NCBI RefSeq assembly: GCF_030409335.1
Contig: NZ_JAUFPN010000178.1
Coordinates: 1 to 64,000 of the forward strand
DNA length: 64,000 bases
Direction of reading: 5' to 3'
Source: Paeniroseomonas aquatica
GTDB lineage: Bacteria; Pseudomonadota; Alphaproteobacteria; Acetobacterales; Acetobacteraceae
The position numbers and the translations under genes were made by a program. The notes under the pieces were generated by a model. The model ran no database searches. It was not told where the DNA came from and was given only the letters and a program-made list of their open reading frames with translations. Positions 15,715 through 24,005 of this stretch are shown piece after piece (position 1 is the first letter of the stretch; every line of letters starts with the position of its first letter).

Positions 15715-16874
15715 CCGCGCCGCAGACAGGCGGTGAGGCGCGCCAGCGCCTCCGCCAGCGTCGTGTCCTGCTGGGCGTAGCAGAGCCGGAAATGCCCCTC
15801 CCCGCCCGGGCCGAAGGCGGAGCCCGGGGCGAGGCCGACCTTGGCCTCGTGCGCCATGCGCTTGGCCGCGGCCAGGCTGTCGGTCAGGCCCTCCACCCGG
15901 AAGAAATTATAAAGGCCGCCCGCGGCGACCGGGGCGGTGATGCCGGGGATGCCGTTCAGCGCCGCCGCGGTCATGTCCCGCAGGCGGTGGAAGCGGGTGG
16001 TGAGCTCGGCGACGAAATCATCGCCCTGATCGAGGGCGGCGACGCCGGCGCGCTGGACGAAGACCGGGGCGCAGGAGGTGTTGTACTCGACGATCTTGGC
16101 GAGGCCGTCGAGCAGCGCCGGCGGCACCACCAGCCAGCCGAGCCGCCAGCCGGTCATCGCCCAGGACTTCGAGAAGCTGTTGATGCTGATGACCCGGTCC
16201 TCGGGCGTGGCGATGTCGAGGAAGGAGGGCGCGCTCGGGCCTTCGAAGTAGATCCGGTCGTAGACATCGTCGGCCAGGATCCAGGTGCCGGTGCGGCGGC
16301 AATGGTCGAGGATGGTCCGCTGCTCCGCCGCGGTGAAGGCGAAGCCGGTGGGGTTGCCGGGGGAGTTCAGCAGGGCGAGCTTCGTCGCCGGCGTGATGGC
16401 GGCGAGGAGCTGCTCCACGTCGACGCGCCAGAGGCCCTGGGAGAGGTGCAGCGGCACGGTGCGCAGCGCGGCGCCGAGGATCTGCGGGATGGCGCCGATG
16501 TTGGGCCAGTGCGGCGCCAGCGTCACCGCCTGGTCGCCGGGGTCGAGCACCGCCTGGCAGGCCAGCATGATGGCGTTCACGCCGCTGCTGGTGGCGCAGA
16601 TCCGGTCCGGCGCGATGCTGCGGCCGCGGCGCTGCTGGTAGCGGGAGATCGCGGCGCGCAGTTCCTCGATGCCGAGGTTCGAGGAATAGAAGGTCTCGCC
16701 GGCCGCCAGGGAATCCGCGGCGGCGCGCCGGATGAACTCGGGCGTGGCGATGTCGCCCTCACCGATCCAGAGCGGGATGAGGCCGGGGATGCCCTGGCCC
16801 GCGTTGAAGACTTCCCGGATCCTGGAGGATTCCAGCGCGGCGATGGTGCCGCGGGGGCCGGTGGGGAGCGACAT
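15711..16874 (-). CDS. PLP-dependent aminotransferase, class I/II
   Basis: A 387-aa fold-type I aminotransferase. SFSKSWAMTGWRLGW near residues 205-219 contains the PLP-binding lysine. LLNSPGNPTGF near 168 and ILADDVYDRIYFEG near 196 give the conserved Asn and Asp/Tyr that hold the cofactor, and an Arg near the C-terminus (GHFRLCYA) fits carboxylate binding. Substrate cannot be read; aspartate/aromatic-type or 2-aminoadipate-type are options. It is the last gene of an operon whose upstream members are two acyl-CoA dehydrogenases and an enoyl-CoA hydratase; the gap to the hydratase is two bases. That suggests a link between amino-acid-derived acyl-CoA breakdown and transamination. Confidence 0.9.
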   Translation of the reverse strand: MSLPTGPRGTIAALESSRIREVFNAGQGIPGLIPLWIGEGDIATPEFIRRAAADSLAAGETFYSSNLGIEELRAAISRYQQRRGRSIAPDRICATSSGVNAIMLACQAVLDPGDQAVTLAPHWPNIGAIPQILGAALRTVPLHLSQGLWRVDVEQLLAAITPATKLALLNSPGNPTGFAFTAAEQRTILDHCRRTGTWILADDVYDRIYFEGPSAPSFLDIATPEDRVISINSFSKSWAMTGWRLGWLVVPPALLDGLAKIVEYNTSCAPVFVQRAGVAALDQGDDFVAELTTRFHRLRDMTAAALNGIPGITAPVAAGGLYNFFRVEGLTDSLAAAKRMAHEAKVGLAPGSAFGPGGEGHFRLCYAQQDTTLAEALARLTACLRRG

Positions 16875-16876
16875 GG

Positions 16877-17677
16877 TCAGCGTCCGGTGAAGGTCGGCTT
16901 GCGCTTCTCGAGCATGGCGTTGACGGCCTCCCGGTGGTCCTCGGTCGTATGCGCCAGGGCCTGGAAGGCGGCGGACATCTCGAGCAGCGTGGAGAGCCGG
17001 GTATGCTGGCCCTCGCGCAGCAGCTTCTTGGTCATGCGGACCATCTCGGGCGGGTTGGCGGCGATGCGGCCGGCGAGTGCCAGGGCGGCCGCCATCAGCT
17101 CCTCATGCGGGACGACCTTGGAGACGAGGCGGACGTCCTTGGCCTCCTGCGGGCTCAGCAAATCGCCGGTGAAGCTCATCTCGGCGGCGACGGACATGCC
17201 GACCACGCGCGGCAGCAGCCAGGCGCCGCCGTCGCCGGGGACGATGCCGACCTTGACGAAGCTCTCGGCGAAGGCGGCCTTGTCGGAGGCGATGCGCATG
17301 TCGCACATGCAGGCGACGTCGAGGCCGAGGCCGATGGCCGGGCCGTTCACCGCGGCGATGGTGGGCGCGTCGCAGTCATAGAGCGCATTGGCCATGGCCT
17401 GGACGCCGCGGCGGTAGTTCTCCCGCACGTCGGCATGGCTGCCTTCCAGGATGCCCTTCCGGTCACGCATGGCCTTGAGGTCGCCGCCGGCGCAGAAGGC
17501 GGTGCCGGCGCCGGTGAGGATGACGCAGCGCACCGAGCGGTCGCGGTTCACCCGGTGGACGGCGGCGACGACGTCGTCGCAATCCTGGAAGGTGGAGATG
17601 GCGTTGCGCTTCTCCGGCGCGTTCAGGGTGAGCGTGACGATCGGGCCATCCTGCTCGTACTTCACGTAGTCGGTCAT
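16877..17677 (-). CDS. Enoyl-CoA hydratase/isomerase family protein
   Basis: A 266-aa crotonase-fold protein. Key features are IVTLTLNAPEKRNAIS near residue 13, GTAFCAGGDLKAMRD near 57-71 (first oxyanion segment), NGPAIGLGLDVACMCDMRIA near 107-126 (second) and FAESFVKVGIVPGDGGAW near 132-149. The last pattern, with FVKVGIVPGDGG, is common in relatives acting on branched or ring-derived acyl-CoAs. The ATG overlaps the stop of the acyl-CoA dehydrogenase upstream (ATGA), and the aminotransferase follows after two bases. It therefore acts in the same beta-oxidation-type operon. Confidence 0.9.
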   Translation of the reverse strand: MTDYVKYEQDGPIVTLTLNAPEKRNAISTFQDCDDVVAAVHRVNRDRSVRCVILTGAGTAFCAGGDLKAMRDRKGILEGSHADVRENYRRGVQAMANALYDCDAPTIAAVNGPAIGLGLDVACMCDMRIASDKAAFAESFVKVGIVPGDGGAWLLPRVVGMSVAAEMSFTGDLLSPQEAKDVRLVSKVVPHEELMAAALALAGRIAANPPEMVRMTKKLLREGQHTRLSTLLEMSAAFQALAHTTEDHREAVNAMLEKRKPTFTGR

Positions 17678-18678
17678 GCGGCGGTTTCCTCGTCTCGGCT
17701 GGTCAGGTCGGCCCAGAGATTGCTGCCGCCACGGGCGAGCGCGACGGTGCCGATCCGGCTGGCCCAGAGCCGCTCGGGCCCGGCGCCGTCGCGCCAGCCC
17801 CATAGGCGGCGGGTGTGGAGGTGCAGCGGGTGTTCGTCGGTGAAGCCGATGGCGGCGTGCACCTGATGGACGATGTCGGCGGCGATGCCGGCGGCCTCGC
17901 CGGCCACCACCTTGGCGCTGGCGATCTCGAATTCGGCGCCGGCCAGGCCACGGCGGTCGGCGGCGCGGCCGGCGTTGGTGACGGCGACGGCGGTGGCGGC
18001 GACCTCGCCGGCGCAGCGGGCGAGAAGCTGCTGCACCGCCTGGAAGCCGCCGATGGCGCGGCCGAACTGTTTGCGGGTATTGGCGTAGTCGACGGTCATG
18101 TCGAGCACCGCCTCCAGCGCGCCGGCGATGCGGGCGGCATTCAGCAGGGCGCCGGCGAGCAGCGCGGCATCGGGGCCATGGGCGGCGGGCAGCCGGCCTT
18201 CGGTGAGGGCGGGGCCAAGGCTCGGCCGGTCGGCCGGCTCACGGGCGATGAGGCCCCTGCCCTGCTGCCAGCCGGTCGGGGCATGGAGGGCCACCGCGCC
18301 CCCCGGCGCCACCGCCAGATGGCTCGCCCGGCGGCCCCAGGCGACGGGCTCCGATCCGATGCCGAGGCCGATGAAGCCAGCGGGCGCGGCGATGCCGGCG
18401 GCCGAGAGCAGCGCCGCCGCGGCCATGCTCTCACCCAGCGGGATCGGGGCGGCGTGGCGGCCGAGCACGTGCCAGACGGCGGCCGCATCGGCCCAGCCGA
18501 GGCCGGCGCCGCCCTGGTCCTCCGGCACCATCGCCAGCGGCAGGCCGAGCGCCTCGGCCTCGGCCCAGAGAGCTTCGGGCCAGGTGCCGGCTTCCGCGGC
18601 GCGGAGCAGGGCGGGGCTGGTGCGGTCGGCCAGCAGGCGTTCGACCTGCTCGACCAGGATGTCGCGGATCTCGCTCAT
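17674..18678 (-). CDS. Acyl-CoA dehydrogenase family protein, probable partner subunit
   Basis: A 334-aa protein, shorter than the usual 380. The fold is recognisable from LGLPLAMVPEDQGGAGLGWA near residues 44-63 and from the C-terminal helical domain, TRKQFGRAIGGFQAVQQLLA near 213-232 and VHQVHAAIGFTDEHPLHLHT near 286-305. Where standard members carry the Gly-Gly-Thr FAD loop, this one has WGWRDGAGPERLWASRIG, and the central beta domain is reduced. Such degenerate copies often pair with a complete acyl-CoA dehydrogenase as a hetero-oligomer. The complete copy is two bases upstream, and the enoyl-CoA hydratase overlaps its stop. Substrate unknown. Confidence 0.82.
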   Translation of the reverse strand: MSEIRDILVEQVERLLADRTSPALLRAAEAGTWPEALWAEAEALGLPLAMVPEDQGGAGLGWADAAAVWHVLGRHAAPIPLGESMAAAALLSAAGIAAPAGFIGLGIGSEPVAWGRRASHLAVAPGGAVALHAPTGWQQGRGLIAREPADRPSLGPALTEGRLPAAHGPDAALLAGALLNAARIAGALEAVLDMTVDYANTRKQFGRAIGGFQAVQQLLARCAGEVAATAVAVTNAGRAADRRGLAGAEFEIASAKVVAGEAAGIAADIVHQVHAAIGFTDEHPLHLHTRRLWGWRDGAGPERLWASRIGTVALARGGSNLWADLTSRDEETAA

Positions 18679-18680
18679 GG

Positions 18681-19820
18681 TCAGCGGAGCCCCAGCTGGC
18701 GGGCGATGATGCCGCGCAGGATTTCGCGGGTGCCGCCGCGCAGGCTGTAGCTGCGGGCGACCATGGTCATCAGGCCCAGCATCTCCTGCACCTGCGGCGG
18801 GGTGCGGGCGGGGTCGATCAGGGTGCGGAGTTTCTCCGGCAGGGCCTGCTCGTAGTCGTTGCCGGCATCCTTCACCAGGGCGGCCTCGCGCGCCGGGGTC
18901 TTGCCGTCCTGCAGCATGCCGGCGACGGCCAGCGACATCTGGCGCAGCGTCCCGGCGCGGGCCAGCAGCCGGCCGACCGCCTCGGGGGCGGCGGGTTCGG
19001 CGCGGAGGTCGTCCAGCGCCTCGGTCAGCAGCGGCAGGGACGACAGGTAGCGTTCGGGGCCGGCGCGCTCGAAGGCCAGCTCGGCGGTCGCCTGTTCCCA
19101 GCCCTGGCCCTCGGTGCCGACCAGCATGCTGTCGGGGACGAAGACGTCGTCGAAGGTGATTTCGTTGAAGCCCTCCTCGCCCACCAGGTCGAGGATGGGG
19201 CGGATCGAGATGCCCGACAGGCGGCAATCGACGAGGAACTGGCTGAGGCCCTGGTGGCGGGCCTTGGGGTCCTGGGCCGGGCCGGTCCGCAGCAGGGCGA
19301 TCATGAAGTCGCAGCGGTGGGCGTTGGTGGTCCAGACCTTGCGGCCGTTGATGCGCCAGCCGCCGGGGACCTTCTCGGCCCGGGTGCGCAGGCTGGCGAG
19401 GTCGGAGCCGCTGTCGGGCTCGGAGAGGCCGATGGCGAAGGCCAGCTCGCCGCGGATGATGCGGGGGAGGAATTCGCGGCGCTGCTCCTCGGTGCCGAGG
19501 CGGAGGATGAGGGGGCCGGATTGCCGGTCGCCGATCCAATGGGCGCCGACCGGGGCGCCGACGGCCAGCATTTCCTCGAGCACCACGTAGCGTTCCATGG
19601 CGCTGCGCTCGCCGCCGCCGTAGGCCGCGGGCCAGGTCATGCCGATCCAGCCGCGCTTGCCCACTTCGCGGGAGAAGTCCCGGTCGAAGCCCATCCAGGA
19701 ATAGGCCGGGACGATCGGCGGCCAGTCGCGCCCGGCCTCGGCCAGGAAGGCGCGGAGGGTGGCGCGGAGGGCGGGCGCGCCCGCCGGGGTATCCCTGAGG
19801 TCGAAGCGGAGCCCCGCCAT
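18681..19820 (-). CDS. Acyl-CoA dehydrogenase
   Basis: A 379-aa flavoprotein of normal length. Signatures are WIGMTWPAAYGGGERS near residues 58-73, FAIGLSEPDSGSDLASLRTR near 128-147 (FAD and substrate contacts), INGRKVWTTNAH near 156-167, and SYSLRGGTREILRGIIARQL near the C-terminus with the GGT-E FAD loop. It introduces the alpha-beta double bond in an acyl-CoA and passes electrons to ETF. It is the first gene of the minus-strand operon running to the aminotransferase at 15711. Adjacent full and reduced copies suggest a heteromeric enzyme of the type described for steroid side-chain degradation. Confidence 0.92.
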   Translation of the reverse strand: MAGLRFDLRDTPAGAPALRATLRAFLAEAGRDWPPIVPAYSWMGFDRDFSREVGKRGWIGMTWPAAYGGGERSAMERYVVLEEMLAVGAPVGAHWIGDRQSGPLILRLGTEEQRREFLPRIIRGELAFAIGLSEPDSGSDLASLRTRAEKVPGGWRINGRKVWTTNAHRCDFMIALLRTGPAQDPKARHQGLSQFLVDCRLSGISIRPILDLVGEEGFNEITFDDVFVPDSMLVGTEGQGWEQATAELAFERAGPERYLSSLPLLTEALDDLRAEPAAPEAVGRLLARAGTLRQMSLAVAGMLQDGKTPAREAALVKDAGNDYEQALPEKLRTLIDPARTPPQVQEMLGLMTMVARSYSLRGGTREILRGIIARQLGLR

Positions 19821-19897
19821 GCCGTCTCTCCCGAGGTTTGTCTTGGCGGTCTAGGTGGCGCAGATCGGCGCGGGGCGCCAGCCCCCCGGCGTGAGGT

Positions 19898-20374
19898 TCA
19901 GCCGGCGGCGGCGCGTTCCAGGGCGGCGATGTCGAGCTTCACCATCTGGGTCATGGCGGCGAAGGCGCGGGCGGCGACGGCGGGGTCGGGGTCGGCGAGG
20001 AGGCGGGGCAAGGCCTCGGGGACGATCTGCCAGGGGATGCCCCAGCGGTCGCGCAGCCAGCCGCACTGGATGGCGGCGCCGCCATCGGCGGTGAGCGCGG
20101 CCCAGAGGCGGTCGACCTCGGCCTGGTCGGGGCATTCGACCGAGATGGAGGCGGCGGTGCCGTAGTCGGCGGGGGTGCCGCCGTTGAGGGCCTGGTAGCG
20201 CTGGCCGGCGAGGGTGAAGGACAGGAGGATGACCTCGCCCGCCTGGCCGCCGGGCCAGTCGCCGGGCGAGCGCATGGTATGGGTGATGTCGGAGCCGGGA
20301 ATGAGCGAGACGTAGAAGCGGACGGCGGCTTCCGCGTCCTTGCCGAACCAGAGGCAGGTGCTGACCTTGGCCAT
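19898..20374 (-). CDS. VOC-superfamily (PhnB / 3-demethylubiquinone methyltransferase-like) protein
   Basis: A 158-aa protein. It has the vicinal-oxygen-chelate fold pattern: CLWFGKDAEAAVRFYVSLIP near residues 6-25, ILLSFTLAGQRYQALNGG near 47-64, ISVECPDQAEVDRLWAALT near 74-92 and CGWLRDRWGIPWQIVPEALP near 100-119. This group includes PhnB-like proteins and 3-demethylubiquinone-9 methyltransferase-domain proteins; most have no proven activity. A start at MAKVSTCLW is chosen because GGAAGGGAAA precedes it; the upstream extension is basic and non-conserved. It stands alone, 77 bases upstream of the acyl-CoA dehydrogenase and divergent from the molybdenum hydroxylase gene. Confidence 0.85.
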   Translation of the reverse strand: MAKVSTCLWFGKDAEAAVRFYVSLIPGSDITHTMRSPGDWPGGQAGEVILLSFTLAGQRYQALNGGTPADYGTAASISVECPDQAEVDRLWAALTADGGAAIQCGWLRDRWGIPWQIVPEALPRLLADPDPAVAARAFAAMTQMVKLDIAALERAAAG

Positions 20375-20437
20375 GGAACAGTTTCCCTTCCTGGGTTTTT
20401 TGGTTCGATAGCACATCCTGCCAACTGATGGCGCGGT

Positions 20438-20527
20438 CCGGGGCCAAGCTTTGGCCCCGGGGTGGGGTTGGACGCACTGCGTTCAACGGGCAGCGTCCCA
20501 GCCTTGCCTTCCCCCTCCCACAAGGCT
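20438..20527. repeat. Three consecutive inverted repeats in a divergent intergenic region
   Basis: A perfect 10-bp hairpin, CCGGGGCCAA-GCT-TTGGCCCCGG, lies at 20438-20460. Next comes GTTGGACGC-ACT-GCGTTCAAC at 20467-20487 with one mismatch, and then AGCCTTG at 20500-20506 pairing with CAAGGCT at 20521-20527. They fill most of the gap between the divergent VOC and molybdenum hydroxylase genes. They may be operators or folded leader structures; no T tract follows the first two. Confidence 0.5.
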
Positions 20528-20559
20528 TTGCTCCCCCATGAAGCGAATGGGGTGGCAAC

Positions 20560-22875
20560 GTGGATAAATTCGGCATTGGCCAACCGGTGCGGCGCAAGGA
20601 GGATGTCCGGCTGCTGACCGGGCGTGGCACCTATACCGACGACATCAACGCCCCCGGCCAGGCGCATGCCTACGTGCTCCGCAGCCCGCATGCGCATGCG
20701 CGGATCGTTGCGATCGATGTCGCGGCCGCGCAGGCGGCGCCGGGGGTGGTGGCGGTGCTGACCGGGCGGGATGCGGCCGCCGACGGGATCGGGCACTTCC
20801 CGGTCATGGTCGACGTGCCGGGCAAGGGCGGGGCCAAGCTCTTCCCGACGCCGCGAGAGATGCTGCAGACCACCAAGGTGCGCTTCGTCGGCGACCCGGT
20901 GGCGCTGGTCGTGGCCGAGAGCCGGGCCGAGGCGCAGGACGCGGCTGAGCTGATCGAGGTGGAGTACGAGATCCTGCCGAGCGTCACCGACACGGGCGGG
21001 GCGCTGGACGCCGATGCGCCGGTGATCTGGGAGGAGCATGGCAGCAACCTCTGCGTGCTCTGGGACAGCGGGCGGGAGGTGGAGGCGGAGGCCGGCTTCG
21101 CCGGGGCGGCGGCGACCGTTTCGATCGAGCTGGTGCAGAACCGGCTGGTCGGCAACCCGATGGAGCCGCGGGTCGCGCTCGGACAATACGATGCGGCGAC
21201 GGAGAGTTACACGCTGCATTCGCCGACCCAGGGGGTGATGCGGGTGCAGGACGGGCTGGCGAGGCTGATCCTGAAGGTGCCGAAGGAGAAGCTGCGGGTG
21301 ATCTCGCCGGATGTCGGCGGCGGCTTCGGGCTGCGGGGGAAGATCTTCCCCGAATCCGGGATGGTGTTGTGGGCGGCGAAGAAGCTCGGGCGGCCGGTGA
21401 AGTGGATCAGCGGCAGGACCGAGACCTTCCAGTGCGACCCGCATGGGCGGGACCATGTGACACGGGCCGAGATGGCGCTCGGTGCCGATGGCAAGGTGCT
21501 CGGCGTCAAGATCCGCACCTTGGCGGCGATGGGCGCCTATCTGCAGGATTTCGGGCCGCGGGTGCCGACGGTCGCCGGCGGGCGGATCATGGGCACGGTC
21601 TACGACATCCAGGCGCTGAACTGCCAGGTGAGCTGCGTCTTCACCAATACCACGCCGACCGACGCCTATCGCGGCGCCGGGCGGCCGGAGCAGGCCTATG
21701 TGCTGGAGCGGCTGCTCGATCAGGGCGCCGCGGCGCTCGGTATCGGGCGGGACGAGATCCGGCGGCGCAACTACATCCGGCCGGAGCAGATCCCCTATAC
21801 CAACGTGGTCGGCAATGCGATCGACAGCGGGCTCTTCGCCGAGACCCAGGCGATGGCGCTGACGCTGGCGGATTGGGACGGCTTCCCGGCGCGCAAGGCG
21901 GCCGCCGCCGCGCAGGGGAAGCGGCGCGGGATCGGGATCGGCTATTTCATCGAGGCCTCGGGCGGGCAGCCGAGCGAATGGGCGCGGGTGCGGTTCGAGC
22001 CGGACGGGATGGTCTCGGTCACCGTCGGCACCTTCAGCCACGGCCAGGGGCATGAGACGGCCTATGCCCAGGTGCTGCACGACAAGCTCGGCGTACCCTT
22101 CGAGAAGGTGCGGCTGGTGCAGGGCGACACCGCCGTGGTCGAGCAGGGCAACGGCACCGGCGGCTCGCGGTCCTCGCAGATGGGGGGCGTGGCGATCAGC
22201 CGGGCCTCGGAGCTGGTGGTCGCCAAGGGGCGGCGGCTGGCGGCGCAGCTGCTGGAGGCCGGGGTCGATGACGTGGAATTCGACCGCGGCACCTTCCGGG
22301 TGGCCGGCACCGACCTGAGCGTCGGCTGGGACCGGGTGTACGAGGCGGCGCAGAGCCCGCCCGATGGCGAGGCGCCGGGCCTCGACGAGGCCCTGCTCTA
22401 TACCCGCAACACCGAATGCAATTTCCCCAATGGCTGCCACGTGGCCGAGGTGGAGATCGACGCGGAGACCGGGCAGGTCAGCATCGTGCGCTATGCGGCG
22501 GTGGACGACGTGGGCAATGTCATCAACCCGATGCTGGTGCATGGGCAGAGCCATGGCGGCATCATGTCCGGCATCGGCCAGGCGCTGCTGGAACATGCGC
22601 TCTACGACAAGGAGAGCGGCCAGTTCCTGACCGCCACCTTCCAGGACTACTGCATGCCGCGGGCGGCGGATGCGCCGGACTTCGACCTCGGCTTCAACAT
22701 CGTGCCCTGCCCGAACAACGACCTCGGGGTGAAGGGCGCCGGCGAGGGCGGCGCCTGCGGCGCGCCGCCGGCCATCGTCTCGGCCATCTGCGACGCGCTC
22801 GAGGTCGGGCATATCGACATGCCGGTCACGCCGGAGAAGGTCTGGCGGGTGCTCGCCGGCAAGGCGGCGGCATGA
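20560..22875 (+). CDS. Xanthine dehydrogenase/CO dehydrogenase-type molybdenum hydroxylase large subunit, GTG start
   Basis: A 771-aa molybdopterin-binding subunit. The start GIGQPVRRKEDVRLLTGRGT and the a/b-hammerhead region RSPHAHARIVAID (residues 42-54) are typical. Later come VGGGFGLRGK near 254-263 (MoCo contact), DAYRGAGRPEQAYVLERLL near 368-386 (active-site loop), GTFSHGQGHETAYAQV near 490-505 and GVKGAGEGGACGAPPAI near 726-742 with the catalytic Glu region. The AYRGAGRPE loop differs from the AYRCSFR loop of true CO dehydrogenase, so it more likely hydroxylates an N-heterocycle or aldehyde. The FeS and FAD partner subunits normally encoded beside it are absent here. GTG at 20560 is the only plausible start. 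The stop overlaps the PrpF gene (ATGA). Confidence 0.9.
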   Translation: MDKFGIGQPVRRKEDVRLLTGRGTYTDDINAPGQAHAYVLRSPHAHARIVAIDVAAAQAAPGVVAVLTGRDAAADGIGHFPVMVDVPGKGGAKLFPTPREMLQTTKVRFVGDPVALVVAESRAEAQDAAELIEVEYEILPSVTDTGGALDADAPVIWEEHGSNLCVLWDSGREVEAEAGFAGAAATVSIELVQNRLVGNPMEPRVALGQYDAATESYTLHSPTQGVMRVQDGLARLILKVPKEKLRVISPDVGGGFGLRGKIFPESGMVLWAAKKLGRPVKWISGRTETFQCDPHGRDHVTRAEMALGADGKVLGVKIRTLAAMGAYLQDFGPRVPTVAGGRIMGTVYDIQALNCQVSCVFTNTTPTDAYRGAGRPEQAYVLERLLDQGAAALGIGRDEIRRRNYIRPEQIPYTNVVGNAIDSGLFAETQAMALTLADWDGFPARKAAAAAQGKRRGIGIGYFIEASGGQPSEWARVRFEPDGMVSVTVGTFSHGQGHETAYAQVLHDKLGVPFEKVRLVQGDTAVVEQGNGTGGSRSSQMGGVAISRASELVVAKGRRLAAQLLEAGVDDVEFDRGTFRVAGTDLSVGWDRVYEAAQSPPDGEAPGLDEALLYTRNTECNFPNGCHVAEVEIDAETGQVSIVRYAAVDDVGNVINPMLVHGQSHGGIMSGIGQALLEHALYDKESGQFLTATFQDYCMPRAADAPDFDLGFNIVPCPNNDLGVKGAGEGGACGAPPAIVSAICDALEVGHIDMPVTPEKVWRVLAGKAAA

Positions 22876-24005
22876 GCCAGGCCTTCATCCCCGCCACCTT
22901 CATCCGCGGCGGCTCCTCGAAGGGCGTGTTCTTCCACGCGCGGGACTTGCCGGCCGACCGCGCGGCGATCGATCCGATCCTTCTCGGCGTGCTCGGCAGC
23001 CCGGATCCCTACGGCCGGCAGCTCGACGGCATGGGGGGCGGCATCTCCTCGCTGTCCAAGGGCGTCATCATCGGGCCGCCGACGCACCCGGAGGCGGACG
23101 TCGACTACACCTTCGCCCAGGTGGCGGTGGACAGGCCGGTGGTCGACTGGAAGGGCAATTGCGGCAACCTCTCCTCGGCCGTCGGGCCCTTCGCGGTGGA
23201 TGAGGGGCTGGTGCCCGCGGCGGATGGCGAGGCGCTGGTCCGCATCCATCAGGTGAACACGCGCAAGATCATCCATGCCCGCTTCCCGGTGCGCGACGGC
23301 CGCGCCGAGGTGCGGGGCGACTTCGCCATCGCCGGCGTCGCCGGGACCGGGGCGCGCATCCGGCTCGACTTCCTCTCGCCCGGCGGGTCGCAGACCCCGG
23401 CCCTGCTGCCGAGCGGCCGCGTGGTCGATGTGCTTGACGTGCCCGGCTTCGGGCCGCTGCGGGCGAGCCTGGTGGATGCGGCGAATCCGGCGGCCTTCGT
23501 CGATGCAGGGGATCTCGGGCTGAGCGGGGCGGAGAGCCCGGATGAGATCGAGGCGCGGCCGGACCTCATGGCGCTGCTCGACCGCATCCGGCGGATCGCG
23601 GGCGTGGCGATGGGGCTGGGGGCGACGCCGGAGGCGGTGGGGCTGGCCAGTCCGCGCATCGCCTTCGTCGCCGGGCCGCTGGCGGCGCGGACGCTGGATG
23701 GGCTGGTGCTGGACCCGGCCGGGCATGACGTCACGGTGCGGATGCTCTCGATGGAGCGGCCGCACCGGGCGGTGCCGATGACTGGGGCCATGGGCCTCGC
23801 CGTCGCCTGCCGGATCGAGGGCAGCATCCCGCATGTGCTGGCGACCCGCGGGGTGCGGCCGGAGGAGATCCGGGTGGCGCATCCCTCCGGCATGCTGACG
23901 GTCGGCGCCGAGGTGCGCTGCGGCGAGGCCGGCTGGCAGGCCGACAGCGCCGTGGTCTTCCGCACCCAGCGGCGGCTGATGCAGGGGGCGGTGGCGCTGC
24001 GGTGA
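22872..24005 (+). CDS. PrpF-family isomerase/tautomerase
   Basis: A 377-aa protein of the PrpF fold (two diaminopimelate-epimerase-like halves). Visible family features are the start IPATFIRGGSSKGVFF, DGMGGGISSLSKGVII near residues 53-68, DWKGNCGNLSSAVGPFAVDE near 95-114 with the conserved Cys, and MERPHRAVPMTGAMGLAVAC near 295-314. Characterised members move double bonds in unsaturated tricarboxylates or dicarboxylates: aconitate in the methylcitrate cycle, 4-oxalomesaconate, and 3-methylitaconate. Which one applies is not clear; no methylcitrate genes are nearby. The ATG overlaps the stop of the molybdenum hydroxylase gene and its stop overlaps the MlaA GTG, so three genes are coupled. Confidence 0.9.
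   Translation: MSQAFIPATFIRGGSSKGVFFHARDLPADRAAIDPILLGVLGSPDPYGRQLDGMGGGISSLSKGVIIGPPTHPEADVDYTFAQVAVDRPVVDWKGNCGNLSSAVGPFAVDEGLVPAADGEALVRIHQVNTRKIIHARFPVRDGRAEVRGDFAIAGVAGTGARIRLDFLSPGGSQTPALLPSGRVVDVLDVPGFGPLRASLVDAANPAAFVDAGDLGLSGAESPDEIEARPDLMALLDRIRRIAGVAMGLGATPEAVGLASPRIAFVAGPLAARTLDGLVLDPAGHDVTVRMLSMERPHRAVPMTGAMGLAVACRIEGSIPHVLATRGVRPEEIRVAHPSGMLTVGAEVRCGEAGWQADSAVVFRTQRRLMQGAVALR

Noticed and set aside
20560-22875. Aerobic carbon monoxide dehydrogenase
   Set aside because: The active loop is AYRGAGRPE, lacking the CSFR sequence required for the CuMo cluster.
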